In this document: piece by piece, positions 1-12,716 of the stretch
Position numbering within the stretch: position 1 is the stretch's first letter
How the letters are laid out: every line of letters starts with the position of its first letter
Assembly: GCA_947683625.1 (NCBI GenBank)
Contig: CANTUR010000193.1
Location: forward strand, 310,001-374,000
Origin: Mallotus nudiflorus
Lineage: Eukaryota > Streptophyta > Magnoliopsida > Malpighiales > Euphorbiaceae
DNA length: 64,000 nt
Reading direction: 5' to 3'
Notes under the pieces: generated by a model
The model's input: only the letters and a program-made list of their open reading frames with translations
The model's database searches: none
What the model was told of the DNA's origin: nothing
Program-made: the position numbers and the translations under genes

Positions 1-560
1 TCTGAAATACTGAAAAGTGGCTGGAAGCACTATTTTTAGGAGAGGGGTTAAGAGATCAGTTGAAGGAATGGGTACAAAAGGATTGATGTTACTTTCAGGA
101 GTCAAAGTTAGTGGTAGGCTAGAAGTCATGGTGTGGATGTCTTTAGCTTAACAGTTATATAAATGGCTTTTCCCAAGAGTTATCATAGACGGTGCCACTT
201 GATAACTTATTTTTGGAACTCTTGAGCTTAAGACCCTGTAATCAATGAATAGAGGGCAAGGTGAGAGGTGGGGAGAGTCCCTATAAACACTCCGATGCCT
301 AATTCAGAGAACAGAAGGAGAGTTTGTATAGAAAGCAAGGAAAAATTAGAATATGAAAGAATGAGGTGATGTAGAATGAGAGGTATAGGGTCCTATTTAT
401 AGTAATGCTTAAACCTGAAAAGACTATGATTCCTTATGGGATAGGAATCCTAATCCTAGTAGGAGAGTATTCCCTCTTTGCTTAGGAAAATTCTCTTCGA
501 GGTAGAGTCCTTTTCACGAACGGATTCTGTTACCTTCCTTATCCGGGTAACCCTATTTAG
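1..560. repeat. Unclassified old repeat remnant
   Basis: No intact gene. The stretch has a G+A-rich patch around 230-400 followed by A/T-rich sequence. From memory, wording such as the 'actccgatgccta' at 288-300 recurs in many plant genomes as part of dispersed repeats, but I cannot name the family. A short plus-strand coding-like run at 1-90 is soon closed by stops. Assigning it would need a repeat-library search. Confidence 0.25.
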
Positions 561-1778
561 AAAATAAAAACCCTTTAATTGAATAGGAATATATATAAGC
601 GGTATATATATGTATTTATTTATTTATTTATATAAAAAAGAAATCTTTTGAGCTTTTAAAGGTTGTTGTTGTATTAATATATGGTGATTGCACTCTGTTT
701 CATGTTCTTACTTCCTTAATCTATGCCAATTCCAGTAATTGTTAGGAAATCTAATTAAATTTAAGTGATGAATGGTGATCATAATAAAGTTCTAGAATTA
801 TGGGTTTGTGGCTAAGTTTTAGATACCATAGATTTAAGTTGATTTTGAAGCTAATCCAAACAAGTGAAAAAAATATTAAGGGAAATTTTTCCTTGAATTT
901 TTCCTATAATTGAGATCTCTTTCCTAAAATATAGAACCCTAAATGCAAGCATTTTTCCCCTTTAAATGTAAAATCCAAGTGGTTGCTAAGTTGTTTATAA
1001 GAAGATGATATAAGCATCTAATGTGACAAGTGTGATGATTACATGGATGTCACATAGGTGAAATTGGTGCCACGTGCTCTCAATTTGTTAGAATTAATGG
1101 GATAGGACTAATAGTTAATTCTTAAATACTTGCAGAACTTAATTGTTATAAATTGAGCATTTAGGACTTAATTGTAAAAAGTATATAACTTTTAGGATTG
1201 CAAATGTTGTTATCCATATATATATATTTTAGAACTAGAACTAGTATTTTATTTAATGAAAATAAATTTTTGTCATTAAATGCTAAAGCACCAAATTTTA
1301 TCAAATAAGAGCAACCAACTTGCAACAAAGGTCACTGGGTTAACTAGGTCACTGTTTAATTAGTTTCACCACAATTGTAATTAGGCCAAGTGTCACAGCA
1401 TTAAACTTTGATTATAGTGAATGTACATTGGAAATACAAGTTTAATTAAACAACCCTTTCCATTACTTCACCAAAAAAGAGTAAATTAGTTTTTAAATCA
1501 TGCATTAATTGTGTATTAATTACTTCTATGAGGATAAATTCTATCCGTTGAGTATTATTGTTAAATAAATTAAGTAGTTTAAAATAGGGGTGAGCCTAGG
1601 TTAAGAAAATTAGGAGATTTAAAACCTCCGGAACCAGACTATATTTTGGGAATTTTAAAAATAAAACTCCAGTCTTAGTACCTAATTTAAAAATCTCCAT
1701 AGCGGTACCATCCCATTTTTTCGGACGATTTAGTTCTATCGGAATGGTACAGTGCAAAATGGGAATTTGAGAATTTAT
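561..1778. other. A/T-rich intergenic sequence, no gene seen
   Basis: Holds short TTTA and TATA runs (about 590-640 and 1218-1230) and no reading frame resembling a known family. It is the left flank into which the CACTA element inserted. Confidence 0.6.
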
Positions 1779-1781
1779 GTA

Positions 1782-1814
1782 CACTACAAAAAAAGAGAGA
1801 TAAGAGGACAATTA
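1782..1814 (+). repeat. CACTA left terminal inverted repeat
   Basis: First 20 bases match the reverse complement of 19630-19649 exactly. The next 13 match with two differences (positions 21 and 25). Confidence 0.95.
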
Positions 1815-1919
1815 AACTTGTCTCCTAAACCTTACAAAATCATCCCCAATAGTTTTGAAGACAATTTTAGTCGTCCCTATTACCTCCATGATCAATTCTT
1901 TAGAGTACAAAATTACAAA

Positions 1920-2270
1920 TGTCGTCTCCATTACAAGGGACGATAATCATCCCGATCTTAGAAGACGACTGTTGTCCCCTAAATTGGGGACAATTGTAGT
2001 CTCCATAAGAAGGGATGACTGTCATCCCTAATATGCTAGGGGATGACATATTGTCCTTTATAATGGAAACGAAAGGCATCCCCATAAGTAGAGACAACTG
2101 TCATCCCCAAGCATCTTGGGGATGACATGTCATCCCTTAAGATGGGGACAACTGTCATTTCCATTAATTGATAATTTGATATAATTGTTATGCTTAATGT
2201 ATGACTCGTTGGTTTTTTAGAGTGTAGGAATGACTGTCATCCCCAATATACTTAGGGATGTTTTTTAATT
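1920..2270. repeat. CACTA left subterminal repeat array
   Basis: At least eight copies of a roughly 20-bp nearly palindromic motif with halves like GGGGACAAC and GTCATCCCC, at about 1935, 1984, 2014, 2038, 2094, 2118, 2142 and 2228. Several copies can pair with themselves. In known CACTA elements such subterminal motifs are binding sites for the element-encoded DNA-binding protein; that role here is inferred. Confidence 0.8.
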
Positions 2271-4600
2271 CATCCAATATAATTATATTTTATTTATTTT
2301 GTACTTTTATTTATTATTTACTTATTGAATGATTTTTTTATCATCTCAGTATTAGTATTAAAATAATTTAAAATAATTAAATATTAATAATATTATTTCA
2401 TTATTAGGACAAATTTCAATGAGGTCAAATTCAAGTAAAACTATAAAATTAATATAAACTATATTAAAATAATACAATTAGTGCTCTTAAAAGGCTTATA
2501 CTTTATAAGTTCTCTCCCCTTTACTGCTCTCGACATCTAGCTTCATCCCTAGAGCACATAACCATGAATTCAAACGTAGTATTAAACCTCTAATCATTTG
2601 AACTTTTTGTGCTCTTGAACCTTTAAAAAATAAAACAAAATTCAAAACTAATAAGAAATCAAATAATATAAAAAAGATACATTCATCATTCATGAAGTCA
2701 AAGATAAAAAAAAAACAAACAAACAAATCTAAAAAAGAATAATATAAGGAAAACATGCAAAAACTAATGAGAAAACAACATATTTAGGATAAATTATATA
2801 ATGGTACTAGACCATTGCTTAGTTGGAAGACCAAACCAATTACATTAAAACAAGTAAGAAAGTAATTAATTAAACGGGTTCACCCATTTCCTTTTAACTT
2901 TTTAGATTTTTTCTTTTTAATTAGTTGTTCAACTATCATTGGATAGTCTTTCCAACTAGATATAATGAGTTGGTGGTCTTGGACTACTATATAATAGTAA
3001 AGCAACACCACAATTCCGAGTAAAGAAACACAACAATTCAAAACTAAAGAAACACATCATCAAATACCAATGCATCCATTCCACCTTCCACTTCTATGCT
3101 AAAATCCTTTATTTCTAAATACCTCTGCTTATTCTACTATAAAGATATTAAATAAAAAATAAAAAAAGTGCTTTATTTAATTTAATCAAAATAATGGAAA
3201 AAACATCTTGCAAAAAATAAAAATAAAAGACAGAGAGAGTGTATGTAGTCACTAATCATTTCCAATTTATCAATTTGCTCCCTTTACACCTCAGGATCCT
3301 TCTTCAAAATTCCCACCTCCTTCACCTTCTTTCTTTTATTTTTTTATTTTGTTCAATAAAAAAATTAGTAAAATTCACAAAATGAGATCATAATAGCCAA
3401 AAAACAAAATGAACCTTTGTTGATACTAATAATGTTAAATTTCCTTGCTTCTATAAATCACAATAAAACCCTAATTCTTAATTGAAATCAAGATTTTACA
3501 ACCACTTACAAATCCAAAACCCACAACCACTGGCACATTTATGTCTATTGTTTGGCTATAGAGCCAATTCATGAGCCAGCTTAGAAGATGATGATGCTGC
3601 TAGGATTAGAGTAACGTATTAGGATTTCTAGTATCAATTGTAGACATTCAAACAATTCACTTGCAATTAAACCATTAAAAATATGTTTAATCACCTGAAA
3701 AATAAAGAAAAATATAAAACACTCTTTTGAATATTGAAGTACCTTGAAGCTGTATAAAGTTTCAATTCCAAAAATTTATCTCCATCACCAAAATGTGCAT
3801 AAAAGAACAAAATATGTAGGAAAATTCAACACAAGAACCACGTCTGAGACTATATCATACAATCAAACACAATTTAAAGAACTAGAGAAGTGTTTGCATT
3901 CAATTGAAAATAGAAGAAAAGGAATAAACCAAATTAAGAATTTGCATAACTCGCCAAAAGGAGTAAGACCAGTTGTAGTTTATGTTTGGTTGGATTTAGA
4001 GCAGTTGCAATTATGTTGAGGGTGGGGGAGGGGAGGCGGCGTTTGGGTGTTTGCTCGACTACTGGAGATATGAAATGATATGAAAGGAATGAAATTAGCT
4101 TAATGAGATGTTTAGGGATAAGATCAAAACTGTGTAGTTTTACAACAACATTACTTAAAATTAAATTATAATTTTATAATCTAAATTATATATTATTTAA
4201 TAAAATTACTTGTTAATTTAAATTTAAATTATATAGTTGTTTATTAAAATTACATATTAATATTAATTTTAATTATTTAATATGGTGTAGTCTATCATTA
4301 CTTTGTTTTCTATAAAGTAAAATTTACTTTGTTAATAATCACCTTTAGATAATTTAATACACTTTTATCATATGGTAATACAAACAAAGTCTACACAAAG
4401 TAAATTAAAAATAAAATGATTATAAAATTTCCCATTTAATGTAATTTATATAATTTTACACTATTTATACTATAATTTATATAATCTATATTCAAATATT
4501 AAACTATATTCATTTAGTAACTAATAACAAAATAAAAAATACAATAGTTATCAATGCAATTAAAAAATTATGTTTTATATGGTTCAAAATTTTAGTAATT
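2271..4600. other. CACTA interior, no recognisable transposase
   Basis: A/T-rich sequence with no frame resembling TNPD or TNPA. The longest plausible frame (3744-4019, plus, 91 codons) resembles nothing I recognise and is basic and low-complexity. A short G-rich patch lies at 4015-4060. About 2797-3000 contains a weak inverted repeat that could be a small MITE. The interior may be internally deleted or foreign, but the sequence gives no proof. Confidence 0.45.
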
Positions 4601-4870
4601 TGTCATCCCCTATTCCATCAATTAAGAAGAATCGGATACATTAAAATTAATTATCCTCTATTGTATCAAATAATCGTCCCCTATTCCATCAATCACGAAG
4701 AATTGAGGACGTTAAAATTAATCATCCCCCATTATATTAAACAATTGTCTCCTATTGAAAAAAAAAAGCTACAATAGACATAAAAAAGTTTTTCCCCAAA
4801 GCTAGAGTTATTTTTCCTTATAAAAAACCCTCCTCTATTGAAAAAAAAAAAAGAATAGTAGACGGTTATT
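4600..4870. repeat. CACTA right subterminal repeats
   Basis: Two 71-bp tandem units begin at the runs of C at 4607 and 4678. Each has 'cccctattccatcaat' at its start and 'ttaaaattaat' near its end, with related C-rich words at 4726 and 4745. The same kind of word (gtcccctata) recurs at 19610-19620, across the LTR insertion. This places the array as the right subterminal region before it was separated from its terminus. Confidence 0.7.
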
Positions 4871-4915
4871 TAATTAGTTTACTATTCACTTCTTAATTTG
4901 TTAGTGGACCATTAA

Positions 4916-7521
4916 TATCACGACCCGAACCTAGGGCATGTGACCAGTACTAGGGAATGAGTAAGTATAAAGCTACCGAATCCCGTAGTAAGCCTTAAAA
5001 GAAAATGCGAAATTTAAAAACTTTGAAACCTTACAATAAATAATTAAGTTACAGTGCACATTATCAAACTAATTTTTCTCAAATATAATTTAAACCATAA
5101 TATCATAGTGCATAAAATATATAAACTTTAGTTATACAATAATGTCTCAGTACATAATATTATAAATACATGATATCCCAAATAAAATAGGCAATTGAAC
5201 AGTTTACTCTACTACAATACATGAAAATAAATACAACACAACTAAGTAGACCTACGTAGAATAGCGGGTGAAGAAACTACAGGGCAAAGAGAAGTAGACA
5301 TAACATAAAAGTCACAAACTCTTGAAAAAAATAAATTAAGGAGAGTCAGACCTCACTGAGTATGTTAATAAAAGAATTGTATGATTTGAAAACATTTTGG
5401 AAAATTGTATAGACGTAGTAAAAATAATTTACATACATATATAGCTTTTGAAAAATCTCAATAGAACCCTAAACCCAATTCTAAATGGCCAATTGAGCCC
5501 ACTTAATTCAAATGGACTATCGATCCACGAGAGCAGAGGCATCAACCAAGGCACCAAGTCATAGTCATCCACTTATTCCAAGCACATGGCACTGGTGGTC
5601 CCCAAGAGCTAAGGCATCCACTGAGGCACCCATCCCAGTCTATTCTTAACTTTCCACATCACTGGCAGTCCCCAAGAGCAGAGGCTTCCACTGAGGCACC
5701 CATCCTAGTTTATAACCACAAGTCATACATATTTTAGGATCCTTCTCTCAATCTCCACCATGTGCACACAGTCATGGTGAAACCCACCAAGTAACCCGTT
5801 CTACCAAAATTTCTCAAAACTAGTTTTTAAATAAAGAAATAAATTGCAATAAAATTCTCAATAATAACATTTATTTCAAATCGATAATGTAAATAATACT
5901 AAAATATGAGCGCACATAATTTTTAAAGAAAACACATGCACAGATCAGTTTATTAGATGGTTGACGACCCCACGTCTACCTCAATCCAAAAGCTCATACT
6001 TCGGTACTCTCTAAAAATAACAGATTCATTTTTAAAATCATACTTATGCAACAAGAAGGGAAATTTATAAATTTACGAGACTCTAGAATGACTCGGGAAA
6101 AATCGGATAAGACTCGATAGATTGGAATACCCTAATTTACGCTAGAAAATTACGGAAGATATCACGTTTTACGAGAAAATCTATCGAAATTTCGGCAGAG
6201 TCTCCCCTATAAAATAGACATCTCTCTACCGTAGGTAGAGCCATCCTGCATAGAAACTTACTTCTAATATTAACACTCAACCATACTCGGGTCGGCTATC
6301 CAATAGTGCATTTAGTCCAAATGAGTTCACAACCCAACCAGACAACACAACTTAATTCTAATTAATAAAATTCACATTTAATTACTTAAATAGTTTAATT
6401 AGATAATAAAATTAGTTTAAAACCCATTTTATTACCCAAATAATATATAATATATTATTTGAAAATAGTTTTCAAAAATTAGTATTAATTGGCTAAAATA
6501 GTAAATAATTTGTAAAAATCATTTTAATTCCTTAAATATTATTAAAACCAACTAAAATATATTATTTAGCTATAATTAGCACAAAATTATGTATTTACCC
6601 CTATAATACAAAAATATACATAATATACTATTATTACTCAAAAATTCTATAAAAATTATTTTCTCAACTTATATATTATTAGTATTAATTAAAACACATA
6701 TTTAAACCAATATTCCAACAAAAATCCAACTCTAACCTAATTATTCAATTTTGACATAAACTATAAAAATTCATAAAAATTATATAATATTCTCAAAAAT
6801 TAATTTCTCAATACTAAAATTAATAACAATATATAATATCACTAAATCAACCAATTTTATAGTTTAATAAATTAATTTACAAAAATTAATAAAATAATAA
6901 TAAAATATTCAAAAATTCACAAAAATCAAAATAAATTCTAAAAGTCACACAAAAATTCATAGAGGTAGATTGAGCTACTAGGAATCACATTTGTAAAGGG
7001 ATTTTGCAAGATTCAAATTAGATCAAGCTAAAAAAATTTTGAAACCCTAGAACTCCATAAACAAAAATCAACAAAAACTCAGTCAAATGGAGATTAAAGC
7101 TCAAACTAAGCTTGGAAAGATTCTCACCGGTGCAAGAGGAGGAGATAGACACCAAAAATGTGTGAAATGGTGGCCAGATGAAGGTTGGCCATATTTAATG
7201 GAGGTTCTCAGCTTCTTCTAAAAATGGATGTTCCCGATGAGCTTCAGATGAGCAGACGGCGAGAGGAAGGTTGAGGAAGATGGTGGTGATTAGCTAGAAG
7301 AGAGGGAGGCACAGTGAAGGTTGAGGCTCGGGATAACGAAAGGGAAGAAGATGGTGAATAATGTGTGCATTTGTGTTTATATTTGTTGTGTTGTTTTGTA
7401 TGTTTATATGTTTTATGTTTATGTTTATGTGTTTGTGCACGTGAATGTGTGTGTTTATGTATATGTTTATTGTATGTATAGGTATGCATGGGTTTATGCA
7501 TGTGTATATATATATATATAA
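4916..7521 (-). repeat. Solo LTR of Tekay-like family, larger part
   Basis: This segment and 19083-19594 make one LTR of about 3118 bp, matching the 3106-bp LTR at 15977-19082. It starts TATCACGACCCG (family TGTCACGACC) and the other part ends near GGGTCATA. The flanks carry a perfect 5-bp duplication ATTAA (4911-4915 and 19595-19599). No internal element sequence lies between the halves apart from the nested relative. This is a solo LTR, the usual product of LTR-LTR recombination. It has the same orientation as the nested element and is more diverged, so probably older. Confidence 0.9.
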
Positions 7522-10410
7522 TGTCACGACCCGAACGCAAGGCACGTGACCGGCACTAGGGAATGGGAAAGCATAAAGCTACCGAATCCCGTAGTAAGCC
7601 TTAAAAGAAAAGATGTGGAATTAAAAAAAACTTTGAAAACCTTACAATAAATATTTAAATTACAATACACATTATCAAACTGATTTTTCTTAACATAATT
7701 TAAACCATAGCATCGTAGAACATAATGTAAATAAACATCAGTTATACAATATCATAAGTACATAACACACCTGAAAAAAATATTTAGTTAAATATTTTTC
7801 TCTACTGCAGTACACAAAAGTAAACACAACATAACTAAGTAGACCTACGCAGAATAGCCAATGATGATGCTACACGGCGAAGGGAAGTAGGTCTAATAAA
7901 AAAGTCCTAAACTCCTAAAAAAATTAAATTAAAGGGAGTCAGACCTCACTAAGTAAGTTAATAAAAGAGCTGTATGGTTTGAAATTTTTTTTTAAAACCA
8001 TATAGATGTAGCAAAAATAATTTATAATATATATAAATATATAGCTTTTGAAAAATCTCGGTAGAACCCTAAACCCAATTATAAATGGCCAACTGGGCCC
8101 ACTTAATCCAACTAGACTATTGATCCCCAAGAGCAGAGGAATCAACTGAGGTACCAAGCCGTAGTCATCCACTTAATCCAAAAACATGGCACTGGTAGTT
8201 TTCGAGAGCCAAGGCATCCATTGAGGCACCCATCCCAGTCCATTTTTAACTTTTTCACATCACTGTCGGTCCTCGAGAGCATAGGCTTCCACCGAGGCAC
8301 CCGTCCTAGTTTATAACCACAAGTCATACATATTTTAGATCCATCTCTCAATCTCCACCATGTGCACACAGTCCTGGTGAAACCTACTAGGTAGTCCGTT
8401 CTACCAAAATTTCTCAAAACTAATTTTGAAATAAATAAATGAATAAATACATTGCAAATGAAAATTCTCGACAATGTAAGCAATACTGAAAATATAAGTG
8501 CATGCAAACTTTAAAGAAAACACATGCACATATCAATTCTTATAGGGAATACCCTATAAGAATACCCTAATTTAAAGAAAACTTATAGGGAATACCCTAA
8601 TTTATGCTAGAAAGTTACGGAAGATGTCATGTTCTACGAGAAAATTTATAAAAATTTCTGCAGAGTCTCCCCTGTAAAATGGACATCTCTTTACCATAGG
8701 TAGAACCATTCCTCAATAGAAAAACGTACTTCTAGTATTAACAGATATTCACACTTGAGTTGAACTCCTAGAACTACACTTAGTCCCGACTGAGATCACA
8801 AACTCAACCATCACAAAATTTATTTTAAAAGAATGTGAAAATAGGCAACTTAATTTTATAGAAATTAAATCAAATTAAATATTTAAATTTTCTTTATAAT
8901 AAACTTGATTTAATAATTAAATCATTTAATTCCCAAAAATATATATTACATATAAATATTCATAACTTAGAAAATCATTTCTCATTAAAGTTTAAAAACA
9001 ATATTTCATAAACATATATACCAAAAATATATACTAATATAAAAATATCAATTATTCAACAATTAAATAACCAGACTTACATTTCATTATCAAAGTATAA
9101 ATATAACCTAAAATTAATTACTCATATTAATAAATCTTTACAATAAATATATTTACTATCAAGTTCATAATTTAATACCAAAATATCCAAATCTTACATA
9201 ATACCCAAAATAATAAAAATTAGTTATACATAATCATTTAGTTATCAATAAAATCATCCTAATATATTTTTTATTCTCTAAAAACAAATATAAATCATAA
9301 AAACCTAAAAACAATTATAACAAAATATTTTATAAATACTAACATAATTAACATAAATTATATTTATTTTCTGAATAATCAAATCTAAAGTAATAAAATT
9401 ATAATCAACCAAAATAACTTTAAAATATAATTTTATAAACCTCAAATATATAATAATCACACAAAATCATAAAACAAAAAATGAAAGATAAATTCTGGAA
9501 AAATTAAATAATTCCCAAATAATTACCTAAAATTAAAATCAACATCATTAAACATCAAACAACCTTAAACTAATGAAGAACCTACTAAGAACAATCAAGA
9601 TTAAGCAAAAAAAGAGAGATCAAGTGAGGGACACTCATTGACCAACCGAGAAGAACGAGGGAGGAGGGGAGAGCACTTACTGCCACTGGAAATGGAAGCC
9701 AACAGAGCAGCTCAGGTGAAGCAGAGAGGCAGCGACCGACAGAGGAGAAACGGAGCTGGGTTGTCAAGGAATGCAGGGCTGTCGCGCGCGAAGGAGAAGA
9801 AGCTTGCTGCCTGGCGGGGGAAAGGAAGAGAATAGTGGCAGTGGGGAGCTCAGACGATGGTGGAAATGGTGGCTTTGGGTGGTGATGGAGGCGGCATAGT
9901 GAAGGGAAGGAGCAGGGAGGTCGCGTGAGGGGAGGTTGAAGATGAAGGTTGCTTCTTTTTCTTCTTGTGTTTGTGTATGTATATATAAATATATACACAC
10001 ACACTCATCTGTATATATACATGCACATACTTATACATAAATAACACATAAAATAATAATAACCCTAATTTATATATGTGCATATATATATAATAACTTA
10101 TAAAATAACAATACACATAATGTAATTTATTATTAAAAATAATAATAAAAAAAAATAATGCACTAAATTAAATATTATCAAAATAATATTATTCAAAGTA
10201 GTAAATATAAATAGCGTAATTTAATTACCCAAAATAATAAGTCTCGAAATAACTATTTACATAGAAAATCATAATTAAACATAAAATAATAAATATTAAC
10301 CACAAAATAATGAAATACTCAAATATAACTTTTGAATTTATTAATACATTTATTAATACTGCATATTTCATGTTAAAATAAATTAATTTTAGAAAAATAG
10401 GGTTATTATA
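7522..10410 (-). repeat. 3' LTR of the Tekay-like element
   Basis: Pairs with 15977-19082 but is about 217 bp shorter. The main loss corresponds to about 16990-17200 of the other LTR and is replaced by a 60-base scrambled patch at 8539-8600. The CA microsatellite is also much shorter (about 9990-10005). Its element-sense first bases are TATAATAACCC, with the canonical TG changed to TA. Confidence 0.92.
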
Positions 10411-10424
10411 GTCTCTCTTCCTTA
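10411..10424 (-). promoter_or_regulatory. Polypurine tract of the Tekay-like element
   Basis: On the minus strand the bases just before the 3' LTR read AAGGAAGAGAGAC. This is the expected place and composition for the plus-strand DNA primer of reverse transcription. Confidence 0.8.
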
Positions 10425-10466
10425 TAAGAATTCGTCCCCGAATTCAGAAAAGAATAATTACAAAGC

Positions 10467-10892
10467 TCAAGGGGGAAAGAGATACGGGAAAGAAGCTTGC
10501 ATCTCAGCTTCAGTTTCCCAGGTATAGTCTTTGGCATTATGGTTACTCCACAACACTTTTACTATCGGTATCTCCTTGGTTCACAACTATTGAATTTGGC
10601 GATCCACAATTGCCATCGGATACTCTTCATAGGTAAGATCATCACTAAGCTTTATGGCTTGAGGTTGTAGAATGTGAGATGGGTTAGGAATGTATTTCCT
10701 CAGCATAGACACATGAAATACATGATGGATTCTCGACAATTCTAGTGGCAACACCAACCTATATGCCACTTCACCCACTCTTGATCGAATCTCAAACGGT
10801 CTAATGTATTTAGGAGCTAACTTACCCTTCTTGCCAAATCTCATGACTCCTTTCATTGGAGACACTTTCAGGAACACCATGTCTCCAACCAT
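10467..10892 (-). pseudogene. Integrase C-terminus with chromodomain
   Basis: The open stretch 10587-10892 holds the chromovirus integrase tail (GDMVFLKVSPMKGVMRFGKKGKL, split here: GDMVFLKVSP then RFGKKGKLAPKYIRPFEI; then HHVFHVSMLRKYIPNPSH). Two stops near 10575 are followed by IPIVKVLWSNHNAKDYTWE, a chromodomain of the kind that steers chromoviruses to marked chromatin. The frame ends at TGA (10467-10469), about 55 bases before the LTR, as expected. Confidence 0.87.
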
Positions 10893-11853
10893 AAAGGATA
10901 CAACCTTTCTCCTAGGGTCAGTGTAGCTAATCTATCTACTGAAGGCTATTTTCAATCTCTGCTGTATGATGGGAACTTTCTCTGAAGTCACCTACACCAA
11001 CTCTAAACCTGTCAGCTACCTCTCACCAATCTCCCATCTGCATTTTCTACCATACAGTGCTTCAATACTAGCATGATAGTTATTGTTATAGGCAAACTTA
11101 ATCAAGAGCAAATGTGAATCCAACTGTCCTCTAAAATCCATCACACACATCCTCAGCATATCTTCTAACATCTAGATGGTCCTCTCTGATTGATCATCTA
11201 TCTGAGGATGGAAGGCTGTACTGAAATCCAGTCTAGTGCCTAAAGCTTTGTATAATTTTGCCAAAAGACTGAGGTGAAGATGGCTTCTCTGTCTGATACT
11301 ATACTTACTGGTACCCCATGTAGACAAACAATCCTATTGACATAAATTCTTGCTAGTCTATCAGTATAGTACATCTTCTTCACTGGTAGAAAGTGTGCTG
11401 ACTTAGTTAGCCTATCAACAATCACCTAAATAGAATCATAGCCTCTTGTAGTCTGAGGTAATCCAGTCATAAAGTCCATAGCTATCATGTCCCATTTCCA
11501 TTCGGGAATTAGCATAGGTTGCAATAATCCCGAAGGTCTGTGATGTTCAAACTTCACTTGTTGATAAGTCAGGCATCTAGATACAAACTCTGTAATATCC
11601 TTCTTCATTCCATTCCACCAATATGTATCTTTTAAGTCATGATACATCTTGGTAGAACCCGGATGGATATTATAAGTAGAAAAATGTGCCTCTTCCATAA
11701 TTTCTTTCCTCAAGTCATCAACATCCAACACATAAATCCTAGTACCCAAACGCAACACACCTTCTCTGTCAATCATAAAATCTCTTGACTGCCCTTCTTG
11801 CACTTCATATGTAATCCTATACAAATGTCGGTCCCTAATTTGAGCTCCTTAAC
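10893..11853 (-). pseudogene. Integrase of the Tekay-like element (broken)
   Basis: The zinc-binding region at about 11550-11700 keeps two His and the first Cys (HFSTYNIHPGSTKMYHD ... SRCLTYQQ), but the second Cys is Tyr. The catalytic core starts with WKWDMIAMDFMTGLPQT, whose Asp is kept. It continues through a stop into MIVDRLTKSAHFLPV and VSIVSDREAIFTS, whose second core Asp is also kept. Beyond 11240 the frame shifts and several stops follow. This enzyme would insert the cDNA into the chromosome. Confidence 0.87.
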
Positions 11854-12716
11854 TCAATCTAAGTATACTGATTGCACCCTGAATTGAGCTAAAAGGCACT
11901 TTTTAGTAACTTTCAATTGTAACCCTTGATCAATCAATTCATGCATGTCTTTGACAATGGGCCTCCTATTTGAGCTGAGGTGGGCAAGATTGCCCGCTGA
12001 CTTCCTACTCAAGGAATTAGCAACAACATTCGCCTTGCCTGGATGGTACAAAATGGAACAGTCATAGTCCTTAAGGAGTTCCATCCATCTTCTCTACCTC
12101 AAGTTCAAGTCCCTTTGTTGGAAGATATACTTCAAGCTCTTGTGATTGGTATAAATCTCACAAGTAACCCTATACAAGTAATGCCTCCATATCTTCAAAG
12201 TAAACACAACAACTGCCATCTCCACATCATGAGTAGGATAGTTTTGCTTGTGCTTCTTCCGCTGCCTTGAAGCATAAGCAATTACTTGGCCATTTTGCAT
12301 TAATACGTAGCCCAATCCTACTCTGGAAGCATCACAATACACTGTATACCCTTCATTTCTAGAGGGCAAAGTCAGAATTGGAGCGTCTAAGCTGACGTCA
12401 ACAAATCCTTCAATAATTAAAAGTGCTCTTCACATCTGTCTGTCCACACAAACTTAGCACTCTTCTGGGTCAACCTTGTCAAAGGTGCGGTAATTTTGGA
12501 GAAGTCCTTCATAAATCTCTTGTAGTAGCCCACTAGACCTAGGAAACTCCGTACTTCTCTGACTTTAGTCAGCCTCGGCCATTCTGTAATAGCTTCTATC
12601 TTTTTAGGATCGACTTGTATACTATCCTTAGAAACCACGTGGCCTAAAAATGCCACTTGACTCAACCAAAACTTGCACTTTGAAAACTTGGCATACAACC
12701 TGTGCTCCTTTAAGAT
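11854..12716 (-). pseudogene. RT C-terminus and RNase H of the Tekay-like element
   Basis: The open stretch 12417-12698 carries the RT thumb/connection words FLGHVVSKDSIQVDPKKIEA and SFLGLVGYYKRFMKDFSKI. After a stop, RNase H follows (12094-12369) with YCDASRVGLGYVL and then YTNHKSLKYIF, where related enzymes have Asp in place of the Asn. The segment 11854-12084 continues with YHPGKANVVANSLSRKS. The order and spacing are those of gypsy RNase H. Stops at 12090 and 12375-12415 separate the parts. Confidence 0.88.

Noticed and set aside
2790..3005. Possible foldback MITE from an imperfect inverted repeat
   Set aside because: The arms match only in short blocks with indels, and no target duplication is evident.
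3744..4019. 91-codon plus-strand frame in the CACTA interior
   Set aside because: No recognisable motif, A/T-driven composition, no supporting context; not called as a gene.
7244..7545. Overlapping frames of about 80-98 codons on the minus strand, and one on the plus strand
   Set aside because: They come from TG/TA-rich microsatellite-like sequence inside the solo LTR; composition is His/Thr/Tyr or Val/Tyr repeats with no family resemblance.
9585..10116. Frames up to 139 codons in the 3' LTR, with a partly similar frame in the 5' LTR (18364-18674)
   Set aside because: They lie within the LTR leader. Similarity between copies follows from LTR identity, frames are not kept between copies, and the ends run into microsatellite.
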